Assembly (NCBI GenBank): GCA_000482765.1
Contig: AXWR01000021.1
Coordinates: forward strand, 1 to 56,955
Length of the DNA: 56,955 nt
Origin: Meiothermus taiwanensis DSM 14542
GTDB lineage: Bacteria > Deinococcota > Deinococci > Deinococcales > Thermaceae
Direction of reading: 5' to 3'
Positions 1-8,027 of this stretch are shown here, in pieces (within the stretch, counting starts at the first letter, position 1; each line of letters begins with the position of its first letter). Below the pieces are notes generated by a model that was given only the letters and a program-made list of their open reading frames with translations, did no database searches and was not told the DNA's origin. Both the position numbers and the translations under genes were made by a program.

Positions 1-2
1 CG

Positions 3-365
3 GAGCGCCTGAAGCTGCAACTGAGCAGCGAGCCCAAGCTTCTGGTGCAGCAGGTCTTCTTCCAGTGCGAGAAGCTGCGCAGGCGGCGCGATCTTTCGCA
101 GGATGAGCGGGAGAACCGGGCCATTGAGCTGGGGCTGCTGTGGGGCGAGCAGGTCTGCCGGGCCTATGGCTGGGAGTGGGTCAAGCTGGACGGCGATCAT
201 GTGGTGGTGGCCCCGGACCGCTCGGCCTACGTCTCGCCGGTGGTGTACATGTACGGGTTCTTCTACGACCCCGAGCGGGAGAACAACACCCTGCTTTTGT
301 TCAACATGATCGGGGCCAAGGGCAAGATACCGGCCAAGCCGGGGGATTACCTGCACATCGGTTGA
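3..365 (+). CDS. Partial protein of unknown function (5' end outside window)
   Basis: The reading frame is open from the window edge to the TGA at 363-365, giving 120 visible residues with no stop; the true start lies upstream. An internal GTG at 45 is unlikely to be the start because the frame to its left also reads like protein (acidic/basic helix-forming residues). The visible part is soluble and mixed alpha/beta: a charged helix near the middle (DLSQDERENRAIELGLLWGE), then an aromatic-rich segment and a C-terminal PGDYLHIG. No signal peptide or membrane segment is visible. I do not recognise the family. It is followed after 38 bases by a small membrane protein with its own ribosome binding site, so the two may be co-transcribed. 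Confidence 0.6.
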   Translation, partial: ERLKLQLSSEPKLLVQQVFFQCEKLRRRRDLSQDERENRAIELGLLWGEQVCRAYGWEWVKLDGDHVVVAPDRSAYVSPVVYMYGFFYDPERENNTLLLFNMIGAKGKIPAKPGDYLHIG

Positions 366-403
366 ACCGTTGCAAGCGGCAGTTTTTTGAAAGGAGACCT
401 GAT

Positions 404-658
404 ATGAAGAACATCCGTGGACCCATCATCGCCCTCATCCTCAGCCTGCTGATGACCTACCTGATCTACGAAGGGGCCTTGGAGGCAACCCTGGGGCAAG
501 ACCGGGAGTTTACCGGCCGACGCTCGGGTTTTGCAAACCTGTTCTATGGTATCGGCCACGACTACGGCATGGCTGCGGTGGTGCTGGGTATGGTGGCCTG
601 TGCGGCTTCGGTGTTTTGGCTGGTGCGGGCTATTCGGGGCGGGGGCTCAAAGCAATAA
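404..658 (+). CDS. Small two-helix membrane protein, unknown function
   Basis: 84 residues. The start is set by an AAGGAG ribosome binding site at 391-396, seven bases before the ATG. Two hydrophobic segments are visible, roughly residues 6-22 (GPIIALILSLLMTYLIYEG) and 55-75 (GMAAVVLGMVACAASVFWLV), separated by a polar loop of about 30 residues, with a basic C-terminal tail. This is the pattern of a small inner-membrane protein with both ends on the same side. No catalytic motif is seen. It lies 38 bases downstream of the partial gene and in the same direction. Family not recognised. Confidence 0.6.
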   Translation: MKNIRGPIIALILSLLMTYLIYEGALEATLGQDREFTGRRSGFANLFYGIGHDYGMAAVVLGMVACAASVFWLVRAIRGGGSKQ

Positions 659-1080
659 GCGGTCTTCTATGCCTCTACTTCGGCACCGAGTTGGGTTTTT
701 TGAATTTTGGCGGTTGCCAACGGTGCGGTGGATCGGAAGAGAAATCCGCTGGCACAGCCTGGCTACCTTGCGAACTCCTGTCGAACAGAGTTGATTCCGT
801 CTGACAGCGTGACCTCGAGCCTCCCCCCTGCTTCCAGGCCCTCGGTCGAGAGGGTAGCTTCGCCACCCTGGAGCCACAGCCCCAGGGTAGTGCGCTGGCT
901 GCCCAGATGCGCCAGCGAGGCATAGGGATACGTCGGGTTGGCCCAGGAAAGCTGCCTCGCTCGAGCAACCGCACGTAGGGAGCGCGCTGGCCCTGCCCCC
1001 GTGGTGCCGCCGTGCGCTGGAGGAGTGGGCGGCCTGCCTGGGTGAGAAATGGCCCAAGAAGCGTTACGATAACGCAGGCT
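659..1080. other. Intergenic stretch before proB
   Basis: A 422-base gap with no convincing intact gene on either strand. The minus strand carries a protein-like frame (listed separately as a possible gene remnant). A good -10-like hexamer TACGAT lies at 1065-1070, ten bases before the proB ATG, so proB probably has a very short leader. No clear terminator follows the gene ending at 658. Confidence 0.5.
763..980 (-). pseudogene. Possible degraded gene remnant (C-terminal protein fragment)
   Basis: The minus-strand frame ending at 763 translates into a peptide that reads like the C-terminus of a beta-rich extracellular domain: an aromatic pair, an RTTLGLWL strand, a GGEATL turn, then LEAGGRLEVTLSDGINSVR and a stop. 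Strand-turn-strand spacing and the SDG motif resemble Ig-like ends of secreted bacterial proteins. No start codon with a ribosome binding site is seen in register, and upstream the frame runs into proB antisense. It is therefore either a decayed gene or a chance frame in GC-rich DNA; I favour decay only weakly. Confidence 0.25.
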
Positions 1081-2214
1081 ATGCACGGTCGTCTCCCCCT
1101 TACCGCCCAAACCCATCGCCGGCTGGTAATCAAGGTGGGCAGCGCCGTCCTGAGCGGGCCCCAGGGGCGGCAGCACCAACTGGCCATTGCTGCCCAGGTG
1201 GCCGCCCTGCGGGCCGAGGGGCGGGAGGTGGTGCTGGTTTCCTCGGGGGCCCAGGCCACCGGCATGCAGAAGCTGGGCCTTACCGAAAAGCCCAAATCCT
1301 TACCCAGCAAACGGGCCCTGGCCGCCGTCGGGCAGCCCACGCTGATGCTCCTGTGGGAGCAGGCCTTTAGCTGGTACGACCTGAAGGTAGCCCAGATTCT
1401 ACTCACCGCCGAAGACCTGGCCCACCGCCACCGCTACCTGAACGCCCGGCAGACCCTGGAGACGCTTCTGGCCTGGGGCATTGTACCCATCATCAACGAG
1501 AACGACACGGTGATGGTGGAGGAGATCAAGTTTGGCGACAACGACCAGCTTTCGGCCCTAATTGCCTCGCTGGTGGGGGCCGATCTGCTGATCCTGCTCT
1601 CCGACATCGAGGCCCTCTACGATGCCGACCCCCGCACCCACCCCGAAGCCCAGCCCATCCCCTACGTGGAGCGGGTGGATGCCGAGGTGCTGCGCATGGC
1701 CGGCGACAGCCCCAACCAGGTGGGCACCGGCGGAATGAAAAGCAAGCTGCTAGCCGCGGAAAAAGCCCAGGCCGCAGGGATTCCCACCCTGCTCCTGCCC
1801 GGCACCCGGCCCCAGAGCATTGCCGAGGCCCTGCGGGGCGAGCCGGTGGGCACCCTTTTTGCAGGAGGACAGCGCCGCTACAGCGGCCGCAAGCTCTGGC
1901 TGTACCAGCTTCCCAAGCCCCAGGGGGAGTTGGTGGTGGATGCCGGGGCGGCCAGGGCCTTACGCCAGGGCGGGGCCTCGCTTCTGCCGGCGGGCATCCT
2001 CGAGGTGCGCGGGCAGTTTGGGGTGGGTGAGGCGGTTAAATGCCTGGACGAACAGGGCAACCTGATCGGGGTGGGCCTGGTCAACTACAGCGCCGCCGAG
2101 CTTTCCCGCATCAAGCGCCGGAAAACCAGGGACATTGAGGCCATCCTGGGCTATAAAAACACCGACGAGGCCATCCACCGCGACTACTTTGCCCTGGCCT
2201 CGGAGCTCGAGTGA
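1081..2214 (+). CDS. proB: Glutamate 5-kinase
   Basis: Phosphorylates L-glutamate to gamma-glutamyl phosphate with ATP, the first and normally proline-inhibited step of proline synthesis in the cytoplasm. 377 residues, the usual length for the two-domain form: amino acid kinase domain (about 1-265; VIKVGSAVLS, LVSSGAQATGM, NENDTVMVEEIKFGDNDQLS, GTGGMKSKLLAA) followed by an RNA-binding-type PUA domain (about 280-370). The ATG at 1081 is chosen over an upstream in-frame start because homology begins at once and a TACGAT box sits ten bases before it. It is followed after 15 bases by proA, so the two form the standard proBA operon. Confidence 0.95.
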   Translation: MHGRLPLTAQTHRRLVIKVGSAVLSGPQGRQHQLAIAAQVAALRAEGREVVLVSSGAQATGMQKLGLTEKPKSLPSKRALAAVGQPTLMLLWEQAFSWYDLKVAQILLTAEDLAHRHRYLNARQTLETLLAWGIVPIINENDTVMVEEIKFGDNDQLSALIASLVGADLLILLSDIEALYDADPRTHPEAQPIPYVERVDAEVLRMAGDSPNQVGTGGMKSKLLAAEKAQAAGIPTLLLPGTRPQSIAEALRGEPVGTLFAGGQRRYSGRKLWLYQLPKPQGELVVDAGAARALRQGGASLLPAGILEVRGQFGVGEAVKCLDEQGNLIGVGLVNYSAAELSRIKRRKTRDIEAILGYKNTDEAIHRDYFALASELE

Positions 2215-2229
2215 TATGTTGGAATAGCC

Positions 2230-3483
2230 ATGACCACCACCCCCGAACTCAGAACCTATGCCCAGGCGGCCAGGGCCGCTGCACGGGCTTTGTCGGCGGC
2301 CCCGCCCAGGGCCAAGAACACCGCACTTTTGGCTATAGCAGCGCAGCTTCAAGCCCAGCAAGAGGCCCTTTTCGCCGCCAACCGCCAGGACCTCGAGGCC
2401 GCCCAGGCCGCCGGGCTCTCCAGGGCCAAGCTCGACCGGCTGCGCCTGGATGAAAAGGTGCTGCGCGACCTGCGTACCGGCTTGCAGCAGGTAGCCGAGA
2501 TGCCCGACCCAGTCGGCGAAATTGAAGGCTTGCAGATCCGGCCCAACGGCCTGCAGGTAGGGCGGATGCGCGTCCCGCTGGGGGTGATCGGCTTTATCTA
2601 CGAGTCGCGCCCCAACGCCACCGTGGAGGCCAGCGCCCTCTGCCTCAAGGCCGGGAACGCCATCCTGCTGCGGGGAGGCAAGGAGGCCTGGCACTCCAAC
2701 CGTGCCCTGGTCGGCCTGATGCAAGCCGCCCTGCAGGAGGCCGGGCTGCCCAGGGAAGCCATCCAGCTGGTGCCCACCACCGACCGCAGCGCCATCGTGG
2801 AGATGTGCCACCTGGCGGGCCTGTTGGATCTGATCATCCCCCGGGGGGGCAAGGAGCTGATCGAGCTGGTGCAGCGCGAAGCCCGGATGCCGGTGCTGGC
2901 CCACGCCGAGGGGGTCAATCACCTGTTTGTGGACGAGAGCGCCGACCTCGAGCGCGCGGTGCAGATAGCCCTGAACGGCAAAGCCCAGCGCCCCAGCACC
3001 TGCAACAGCCTGGAGAAAGTGCTGGTGCACCAGCGCATTGCCCCGGTGTTTTTGCCCCTGCTGGCCCGGGCCATGCAGGAGGCCGGGGTGGAGCTGCGCG
3101 GCGACGAGGCCACCTGCGCCCTCATCCCGGCCAAACCGGCCACCCCCGAGGACTGGCAGACCGAGTATCTGGATCTGATTCTGACCGTGAAGGTGGTGGA
3201 CTCGCTGGAAGAGGCCATAGAGCACATCGCCCGCTACGGCTCGCACCACACCGAGGTGATCTGCACCAATCACCACGCCCACGCCATGCGCTTTTTGCGG
3301 GAGGTGGACGCCTCGCTGGTGCTGGTGAACGCCTCGCCCCGCTTCAACGATGGCTTTCAGCTAGGCCTGGGGGCCGAGATCGGCATCTCCACCAGCAAGC
3401 TGCACGCCTATGGCCCCATGGGGGTGCGGGAGCTCACCACCACCAAGTTTGTGGCCCTGGGCAGCGGGCAGGTGCGCGACTAA
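2230..3483 (+). CDS. proA: Gamma-glutamyl phosphate reductase
   Basis: NADPH-dependent reductase of the aldehyde dehydrogenase superfamily. It converts gamma-glutamyl phosphate to glutamate-5-semialdehyde, which cyclises on the way to proline. 417 residues, full length for the family. Diagnostic stretches include the N-terminal helix (ARAAARALSAAPPRAKN), VIGFIYESRPNATVEA, LCLKAGNAILLRGGKEA, the catalytic cysteine region RPSTCNSLEKVLVH, and the C-terminal NASPRFNDGFQLGLGAEIG and ISTSKLHAYGPMG. It starts 15 bases after proB with only a weak ribosome binding site, which suggests coupling to proB translation. Confidence 0.96.
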   Translation: MTTTPELRTYAQAARAAARALSAAPPRAKNTALLAIAAQLQAQQEALFAANRQDLEAAQAAGLSRAKLDRLRLDEKVLRDLRTGLQQVAEMPDPVGEIEGLQIRPNGLQVGRMRVPLGVIGFIYESRPNATVEASALCLKAGNAILLRGGKEAWHSNRALVGLMQAALQEAGLPREAIQLVPTTDRSAIVEMCHLAGLLDLIIPRGGKELIELVQREARMPVLAHAEGVNHLFVDESADLERAVQIALNGKAQRPSTCNSLEKVLVHQRIAPVFLPLLARAMQEAGVELRGDEATCALIPAKPATPEDWQTEYLDLILTVKVVDSLEEAIEHIARYGSHHTEVICTNHHAHAMRFLREVDASLVLVNASPRFNDGFQLGLGAEIGISTSKLHAYGPMGVRELTTTKFVALGSGQVRD

Positions 3484-3516
3484 CGAACCCGGATTTATTG
3501 CCCCAAGTCGTGACCC

Positions 3517-4398
3517 ATGCCGCACCTCATCGGGCAGGTTTACCAGCTATACACGCGCTCGCACATCCCGTTTTTCTCGGCGGCGCTGGCCTACTATGCC
3601 CTATTCAGCCTGATGCCCCTGCTGATTCTGCTGGCCGGGGCCTTTGGCTTTGTGCTCTCCGGCAACGAGGGCCTGCGCAGCGCGGTGCTGGTGCGGCTCA
3701 TCGAGCTGGTGGTGCTGCTCTTCCCCACCCAGCCCGACCTGGCCCAGACCGTGGTGAACTTTCTCACTCGAGGGGCCTTTCCCCTCACCCTGGCCAGCCT
3801 GCTGGTGTTATTGTGGGCCAGCAGCAATTTCTTTGCCGCCCTGGCCTATGCCCTGGGCCTCATCTTTGGCGCGGCTGCCCCGCGGCCCGACCGGGCCATC
3901 CCCCCAGCGCCCATCTTCATAGCCAGGCCCCCAGGGCGGGCGGGGGCGCTGCTGGCCGTCCTGCGCGGGCGCATTGCGGGCCTGCTGGCCCCCTTGCTGC
4001 TGGGACTGGCCCTGATCCTGCTAACCCTGCTGGGCCTGGCCATGGGCTTTCTGCTGCGCTACCTGCCCGCCGAGCTTGGCTTTTTGCGCAACGGGGTGGA
4101 AGTGGTGGTGCCCATCCTGGGCGCGCTGCTGCTCTTTTTCCTGACCTATATGCTGCTGCCCGTCCCCACCCCCCGGGTGCTGGCCGCCATGGCCGCGGCC
4201 ACCCTGGCGGCTTTGGCCTGGGAGGGCCTGCGCCTGGGGCTGCCCCTGCTCCTGCCCCGCACCCAGTACGAGCTGATTTACGGGCCCATTGCGGGGTTTT
4301 TGCTTGCACTGGTGGGCTTTTACCTGACCATGTGGATTCTGCTGGTGGGGGCCGTTCTGGCCAAAATTTTGACCGACCGCTCGAGCGACACCCTATAG
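3517..4398 (+). CDS. YihY/BrkB family integral membrane protein
   Basis: 293 residues with about six membrane segments. The N-terminus has the family hallmark of an amphipathic helix followed by FFSAALAYYALFSLMPLLI. Further hydrophobic segments lie near residues 85-115, 145-180, 195-220, 225-250 and 260-285, with the family-typical YGPIAGFLLALVGFYLTMWILLVGA near the C-terminus. The family was once named for ribonuclease BN by mistake. Its true role is unclear; envelope or transport functions have been proposed. It lies 33 bases after proA in the same direction, so it may share the transcript, and ends ten bases from a convergent gene. Confidence 0.85.
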   Translation: MPHLIGQVYQLYTRSHIPFFSAALAYYALFSLMPLLILLAGAFGFVLSGNEGLRSAVLVRLIELVVLLFPTQPDLAQTVVNFLTRGAFPLTLASLLVLLWASSNFFAALAYALGLIFGAAAPRPDRAIPPAPIFIARPPGRAGALLAVLRGRIAGLLAPLLLGLALILLTLLGLAMGFLLRYLPAELGFLRNGVEVVVPILGALLLFFLTYMLLPVPTPRVLAAMAAATLAALAWEGLRLGLPLLLPRTQYELIYGPIAGFLLALVGFYLTMWILLVGAVLAKILTDRSSDTL

Positions 4399-4408
4399 GG
4401 TTTGCGCC

Positions 4409-4831
4409 TCACTCAAAGCGCTGCAGCAGGTTGTAGGCAAACTCCTGCATAAGCTCGGGGCGCTCCTCGGCCAGCTGCCACAGCAGCTCCAGGAGTTCCC
4501 CGTCGGAGAGCTTGCGCAAGGCCCTGAGGCCGGCCGGCTGGCCCAGCCTCTTCTGGGTGAAAAGCTCCGGCGCCTCCAAGGCGGCCAGGGCCACCGCCAC
4601 CACATGCTTGCAGACCGGCCCCCACTCATACGGGCAGGTACACGACCACTCGCCCCGGCTTTGGTTGATTTCCACCCGGTAAGGGAAAGGCGCGCTCCCC
4701 TGCACCCGCGCCTGCCAGCGGCCCCGGCTGCGGGTGGCCTCGAGGATTGCCCCCCGCAAAAAAAGCGCCTCGCCCCGCGCCCGCACCCCCTCATCGGCCA
4801 GTTCGAACAGCCTTTCCAGTTCCAGACGCAC
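4409..4831 (-). CDS. SWIM zinc-finger domain protein
   Basis: 140 residues starting at a GTG. The SWIM motif CxCx(n)CxH is plain: CTCPYEWGPVCKH at about residues 69-81, preceded by beta strands (ARVQGSAPFPYRVEI). Family members bind zinc and are thought to bind DNA or proteins; several sit beside SWI2/SNF2 helicases, but no helicase is next to this one. The C-terminal half is helical (LRALRKLSDGELLELLWQLAEE). It is convergent with the YihY gene (10-base gap) and lies 42 bases downstream of the ABC fusion gene, so it may be transcribed with it. The exact start is uncertain because there is no clear ribosome binding site. Confidence 0.85.
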   Translation of the reverse strand: MRLELERLFELADEGVRARGEALFLRGAILEATRSRGRWQARVQGSAPFPYRVEINQSRGEWSCTCPYEWGPVCKHVVAVALAALEAPELFTQKRLGQPAGLRALRKLSDGELLELLWQLAEERPELMQEFAYNLLQRFE

Positions 4832-4873
4832 CCTACTATCTCAACCCAGACCCCGCCGGTTTGCAAGGGGAAC

Positions 4874-6373
4874 CTAGCGACGGCGGTAGCGCAGCACGAA
4901 GCTTTCCAGCCAGGCCACCAGCCCGTAGAGGGCAATGCCCAGCACCACCGTAACCCCCACCGCGGCAAAGGCGTTGGCGTAGCGGAAGTTGAGCCGCTCG
5001 CTGTTGGCCAGATACCCCAGCCCGGCCCCACCAAACACAAACTCCGCCACCACCGCCCCAATCAAGGCCAGCGAGACCGTGAGGCGCAGCCCCCCCAGCA
5101 CCACCGGCAAAGCCCCGGGGAACTCGAGCTTGCTGAACACCCCCCAGGCGCTGGCCCCCATGGTCTGGAAGACCTCCCGGTAGACCCGATCCACCTCCCG
5201 CACCCCCACCATGGTGCTCACCAGAACGGGAAAAATCGAAATAAGAATCACGGTAATGATCTTGGAGCTAAGGCCATAGCCAAACCAGATCACCAGCAAG
5301 GGCGCGATGATGATGGTGGGCACCGCCTGCAAAGCCACGATGAAGGGCGAGAACAGCCGCTCCAGGGCCCGGCTGCGCCCCATGGCATACCCCAGCGGCA
5401 GCCCCAGCAAAAGCGAACCGGCGATGCCCAGAAAAGCCGCCTCGAGCGTCGCCCAGGCGCTTTGCAGCAGCAAGGGGAAGTTGGCCACCATGGCCTGCCC
5501 CACCTCCGCCGGGGATGGGACAAACAGCGGTATTCGTGCGGCCAAAAGGCTCCAGATCAGGAAAAACAGGCCACCCAGGCCCAGCACCCCAAAGATCTCC
5601 CAGGGCGGGCGCAGGGGCTTGGGGGGCGGCTCGATGAAGGTGGAGTCCACCACCCCCAGCCGCTCGCGCAGCTCGGCCTCGAGGCCGTCGGTAAATGCGG
5701 TGATGCGGCCCTGGTCTTTGGTCTCCAGGATGGTGTCAATCCGGCCCCCGGTCAGCACCACCACCCGGTCGGCCAGATACACCGCCTCGCGGATGCTGTG
5801 GGTCACGAACAGAATGGTTTTACCGGTGCGCTCGTGCAGCTGCTTGAGCTCGAGGTTGAAGCGCTCCCGCACCAACGCATCCAGCGCCGCGAAAGGCTCG
5901 TCCATCAGGAGCACCTCGGCCTCCTGGGCCAGGGCCCGGGCGATGGCCACGCGGGCCTTCATCCCGCCGGAAAGCTGGTGGGGATAGAGCTTCAGGTAGG
6001 GCTTCATGCCCAAGTGGGTCTCGATTTTCCCGCGCCCGGTGAGCTCGATGGGAAGCCGGATGTTCTGCTCCACGGTGCGCCAGGGCAGCAGCCGGTAATC
6101 CTGGAAGACCATGGCCGGCTGCCCTGCCACCTCCACCTGGCCCTGATGGGCTTTCTGCAAACCCGCAATCACCCGCAAAAGGGTGCTCTTGCCCCCGCCG
6201 GAAGGCCCGATGATGGCGATAAACTCGCCCCTTTTCACCTCGAGGTCTACGCCTTTGAGCACCTCGCGCCCATCGAATTGAACCCCCAGATCGGTAAGCC
6301 GAATCACCGTGGGGGGCAGGCTTTCCGGCATAGGCGGCTGGTGGGCAGTTGGCGGTTGGCGCCGGACGCGCAT
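4874..6373 (-). CDS. ABC transporter ATPase-permease fusion (riboflavin/nitrate/taurine type)
   Basis: 499 residues joining two normally separate subunits. Residues 1-250 are an ABC ATPase: Walker [11 protein letters not shown]-loop, signature LSGGM, Walker [14 protein letters not shown], and H-loop VTHS. Residues about 265-499 are an SsuC/TauC-like permease with six predicted helices and an EAA loop around [21 protein letters not shown]. This class imports small organic molecules together with an NMT1/THI5-like binding protein, and exactly such a protein is encoded divergently behind an FMN riboswitch. I therefore infer riboflavin or a riboflavin precursor as substrate. The start at 6373 is supported by a TATGCT box (minus strand, 6380-6385) exactly six bases before the ATG, a leaderless arrangement. 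Confidence 0.88.
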   Translation of the reverse strand: MRVRRQPPTAHQPPMPESLPPTVIRLTDLGVQFDGREVLKGVDLEVKRGEFIAIIGPSGGGKSTLLRVIAGLQKAHQGQVEVAGQPAMVFQDYRLLPWRTVEQNIRLPIELTGRGKIETHLGMKPYLKLYPHQLSGGMKARVAIARALAQEAEVLLMDEPFAALDALVRERFNLELKQLHERTGKTILFVTHSIREAVYLADRVVVLTGGRIDTILETKDQGRITAFTDGLEAELRERLGVVDSTFIEPPPKPLRPPWEIFGVLGLGGLFFLIWSLLAARIPLFVPSPAEVGQAMVANFPLLLQSAWATLEAAFLGIAGSLLLGLPLGYAMGRSRALERLFSPFIVALQAVPTIIIAPLLVIWFGYGLSSKIITVILISIFPVLVSTMVGVREVDRVYREVFQTMGASAWGVFSKLEFPGALPVVLGGLRLTVSLALIGAVVAEFVFGGAGLGYLANSERLNFRYANAFAAVGVTVVLGIALYGLVAWLESFVLRYRRR

Positions 6374-6379
6374 GGGTTC

Positions 6380-6385
6380 AGCATA
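6380..6385 (-). promoter_or_regulatory. -10 box of the ABC fusion gene, leaderless type
   Basis: TATGCT on the minus strand, exactly six bases before the ATG at 6373. There is no ribosome binding site, as expected for a leaderless transcript starting at or next to the ATG. Confidence 0.5.
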
Positions 6386-6449
6386 CCGGGTGGGCGCGGA
6401 TTAACTGCAAGCAGGAACCCCAAGACAACTAAAACTGGCCTGCCCTACT

Positions 6450-6477
6450 TTGCACAGGCCGGGTTTATGCTTAGACT
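6450..6477 (+). promoter_or_regulatory. Promoter of the FMN riboswitch-ribY transcript
   Basis: TTGCAC (-35, 6450-6455) and TAGACT (-10, 6472-6477) with a 16-base spacer. The predicted transcript start falls just before the riboswitch P1 stem. It is the only promoter-like pair between the two divergent transport genes on this strand. Confidence 0.55.
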
Positions 6478-6501
6478 CTGCTTGGGCCCAATGGCCCGAT
6501 T

Positions 6502-6639
6502 CCTTCAGGGCGGGGTGCAAGTCCCCACCGGCGGTGATGGCAGGTCTGCCTCAGCCCGCGAAGCCTGGAAATCGCAGCACATCCAGGCCCGATTGCGTGA
6601 GAATCGCAAGCCGACGGTAACAGTCCGGATGGGAGAAGG
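6502..6639 (+). promoter_or_regulatory. FMN riboswitch (RFN element)
   Basis: All core blocks of the RFN element are present in order: AGGGCGGGGTGCAAGTCCCC, ACCGGCGGTGATG, the AGCCCGCGA block, GCCGACGGTAACAGTCCGGA and TGGGAGAAGG. The P1 stem forms between CCTTC (6502-6506) and GAAGG (6635-6639). The element binds flavin mononucleotide and turns off riboflavin synthesis or uptake genes. Here it leads into a binding-protein gene 154 bases downstream, which identifies that gene as part of a flavin or flavin-precursor uptake system. Confidence 0.96.
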
Positions 6640-6698
6640 GGTGAAGCCCAGGTGCCCCTGTGCCTGGGCGAAGCAGGATGTGTAATACCACCTAAAAT

Positions 6699-6784
6699 CC
6701 TCATCACAGCGCCAGTTAGTAAGGTTGGGTCGAACGCAGTTCGTGCCTGCTTCGATCCCGTGTAGGTAGCACGGTGTGTTGAGG
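6699..6784 (+). promoter_or_regulatory. Candidate expression platform: helix hiding the ribY ribosome binding site
   Basis: CCTCATCACA (6699-6708) can pair with TGTGTTGAGG (6775-6784) in nine of ten positions. The second strand contains the GAGG ribosome binding site (6781-6784), eight bases before the ribY ATG. No U-tract terminator is seen between the riboswitch and the gene, so control at translation is likely. A separate hairpin (GCCCAGG with CCTGGGC) lies just after the aptamer, near 6646-6669. Confidence 0.5.
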
Positions 6785-6792
6785 AAACAACC

Positions 6793-7770
6793 ATGCGCAA
6801 ACTTGTACTTTTGTTGATGGTGTTGTTGTCACTTGGAATGGCCCAAACCCAAAAGGTGCGGGTGGGGCTGGGTTATCTGCCCGATGTGCAGTTTGCCCCC
6901 TTTTACGCGGCAGTGGTGGAGGGCCTGTATGCCCGACAGGGCCTCGAGGTCGAGTTCCAGCACGGCTTCGTGAGCGAGCTCTACCCCCTCTTGGCCCAGG
7001 GCCGGCTCGACTTTGTGGTAGGGGATGCCGAGGACGTGATCGCGCTGCGCAGCAAGAACCCCCAGGCCACCCCCTTCAAGTACGTGATGGCCATGTACCA
7101 GTCGGTGCCCAATGCCCTGTTCTCCCTGGCGGAAAAAAACATCCGCTCGGTGCGCGACCTCAAGGGCAAAACCATCGGCATGCCGGGCATGTTCGGGGTC
7201 TCGCTGACCTCGCTCCAGGCCATACTGAGGGCCGCCGGCCTCAAGGAAAGCGAGGTCAAGATTCTGCAGATCGGCTTTACCCAGGCCGAGGCAGTGGTCT
7301 CGGGCCGGGTGGACGTGGCCATGGGCTTTATCAACAACGAGCCGGTCTTCCTGCGCGAGAAAGGCGTAAAACTCAACGTCATCCCCGCCGGGCCCTACAA
7401 CCGCAGCCCCGGCAACGGCGTCATCACCACCGACCGGGTGCTGGAGAACCCCGAGCGCGTGCGCCGCTTCCTGGCCGCCTCGCAGGAGGGCCTGGCCCTC
7501 ACCCTGCGCGAACCCATGCGGGCCTTCGAGGCCGCCCGGCGCTTCGTGCCCAACCTGGGCCAGGAACGCATGGCGGTACTGCAAGCCTCCATCCGGCTCT
7601 ACGAGTCGCCCTATACCCGCCAGCATGGGCTGGGCTTCAGCAACCCCCAGGCCTGGGTCAGCAGCCTTAACCTGCTGAAGTCCACCGGCCGGATCCAGAC
7701 CGATCTGCCGGCCAGCACCTTCTACACCAACGAGTTTTTGCAGCCCGGCGTGCAGGCCCGAATGCCCTAA
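6793..7770 (+). CDS. ribY: ABC transporter substrate-binding protein, RibY-like (NMT1/THI5 fold)
   Basis: 325 residues with a cleavable signal peptide (RKLVLLLMVLLSLGMAQ, cut after about residue 18). The mature protein has the NMT1/THI5-like fold: VRVGLGYLPDVQFAPFYAAV near the start, then LDFVVGDAEDVIAL, LKGKTIGMPGMFGVSL and VDVAMGFINNEP. Relatives bind pyrimidine or riboflavin-like ligands in the periplasm. The FMN riboswitch upstream points to a riboflavin precursor or riboflavin itself, matching the RibXY-type systems known from other phyla. The partner ATPase-permease fusion is divergent and so is not in cis to the riboswitch. A strong terminator follows 20 bases after the stop. Confidence 0.88.
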   Translation: MRKLVLLLMVLLSLGMAQTQKVRVGLGYLPDVQFAPFYAAVVEGLYARQGLEVEFQHGFVSELYPLLAQGRLDFVVGDAEDVIALRSKNPQATPFKYVMAMYQSVPNALFSLAEKNIRSVRDLKGKTIGMPGMFGVSLTSLQAILRAAGLKESEVKILQIGFTQAEAVVSGRVDVAMGFINNEPVFLREKGVKLNVIPAGPYNRSPGNGVITTDRVLENPERVRRFLAASQEGLALTLREPMRAFEAARRFVPNLGQERMAVLQASIRLYESPYTRQHGLGFSNPQAWVSSLNLLKSTGRIQTDLPASTFYTNEFLQPGVQARMP

Positions 7771-7790
7771 TCTGGCAAGTCCTGCACCTG

Positions 7791-7817
7791 GGGCCTCTCC
7801 TTGGGAGAGGCCCTTTT
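7791..7817 (+). terminator. Rho-independent terminator of ribY
   Basis: Perfect nine-base stem GGGCCTCTC / GAGAGGCCC (7791-7799 with 7805-7813), five-base loop, then TTTT. Confidence 0.9.
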
Positions 7818-7893
7818 AACGGATGGTCGGCCGCCCCAGGATTCGGCCAGCCGCTCGACCGCCCTCGGCTTCTTCTGGGTTTCCTGGGGGTGT

Positions 7894-7988
7894 GCTAGCA
7901 TATGGCCATGCAGGGCTGCATTCGGCTAGCTCAGACCTAAGGGAGGCCCCCGATCCAGGAGGCTCCCCTACGGGTAGGGGGGTTTTTT
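7894..7988 (+). promoter_or_regulatory. Structured leader or small RNA with terminator ahead of leuS
   Basis: Between the ribY terminator and leuS lies a compact structured unit. A hexamer GCTAGC occurs twice (7894-7899 and 7925-7930) and can close a stem around the inverted repeat ATGCAG/CTGCAT (7908-7921). A ten-codon reading frame MQGCIRLAQT (7908-7940) follows, with a single leucine codon, CTA. Then comes a terminator: CCCCTA/TAGGGG (7965-7970 with 7975-7980) and six Ts. It could be an attenuator for leuS or a separate small RNA. It has no T-box consensus (no AGGGTGGNACCGCG-like block). Confidence 0.35.
7965..7988 (+). terminator. Terminator/attenuator hairpin upstream of leuS
   Basis: Six-base stem CCCCTA / TAGGGG closed by a CGGG tetraloop and followed by GG and six Ts. 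It is 65 bases before the leuS ATG and upstream of a second promoter-like pair. Confidence 0.75.
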
Positions 7989-7998
7989 GTTTAAACAG

Positions 7999-8027
7999 TT
8001 CCCCTTTTGTCCGGGTCGCAATACAAT
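7999..8027 (+). promoter_or_regulatory. Likely leuS promoter
   Basis: TACAAT (-10, 8022-8027) with a weak -35 TTCCCC (7999-8004), spacer 17. It lies downstream of the terminator, so leuS can be transcribed independently of the structured leader. Confidence 0.5.

Noticed and set aside
1960..3282. 440-codon minus-strand reading frame
   Set aside because: Antisense to proB-proA; biased Gly/Leu/Gln/His composition and no recognisable domain.
2805..4436. 543-codon plus-strand reading frame
   Set aside because: Spans proA and the YihY gene in another frame; Arg/Pro/Ala/Gly-rich shadow.
4604..6685. 693-codon plus-strand reading frame
   Set aside because: It lies antisense to the ABC fusion, which has all ABC motifs; the peptide is His/Pro/Gln-rich with no fold-like pattern, a usual shadow in GC-rich DNA, and it runs into the FMN riboswitch.
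7894..7988. tRNA gene (GGCTAGCTCAG looks like a D-arm)
   Set aside because: No T-arm GGTTCRANTCC, no acceptor stem, and a terminator hairpin occupies the place of the T-arm.
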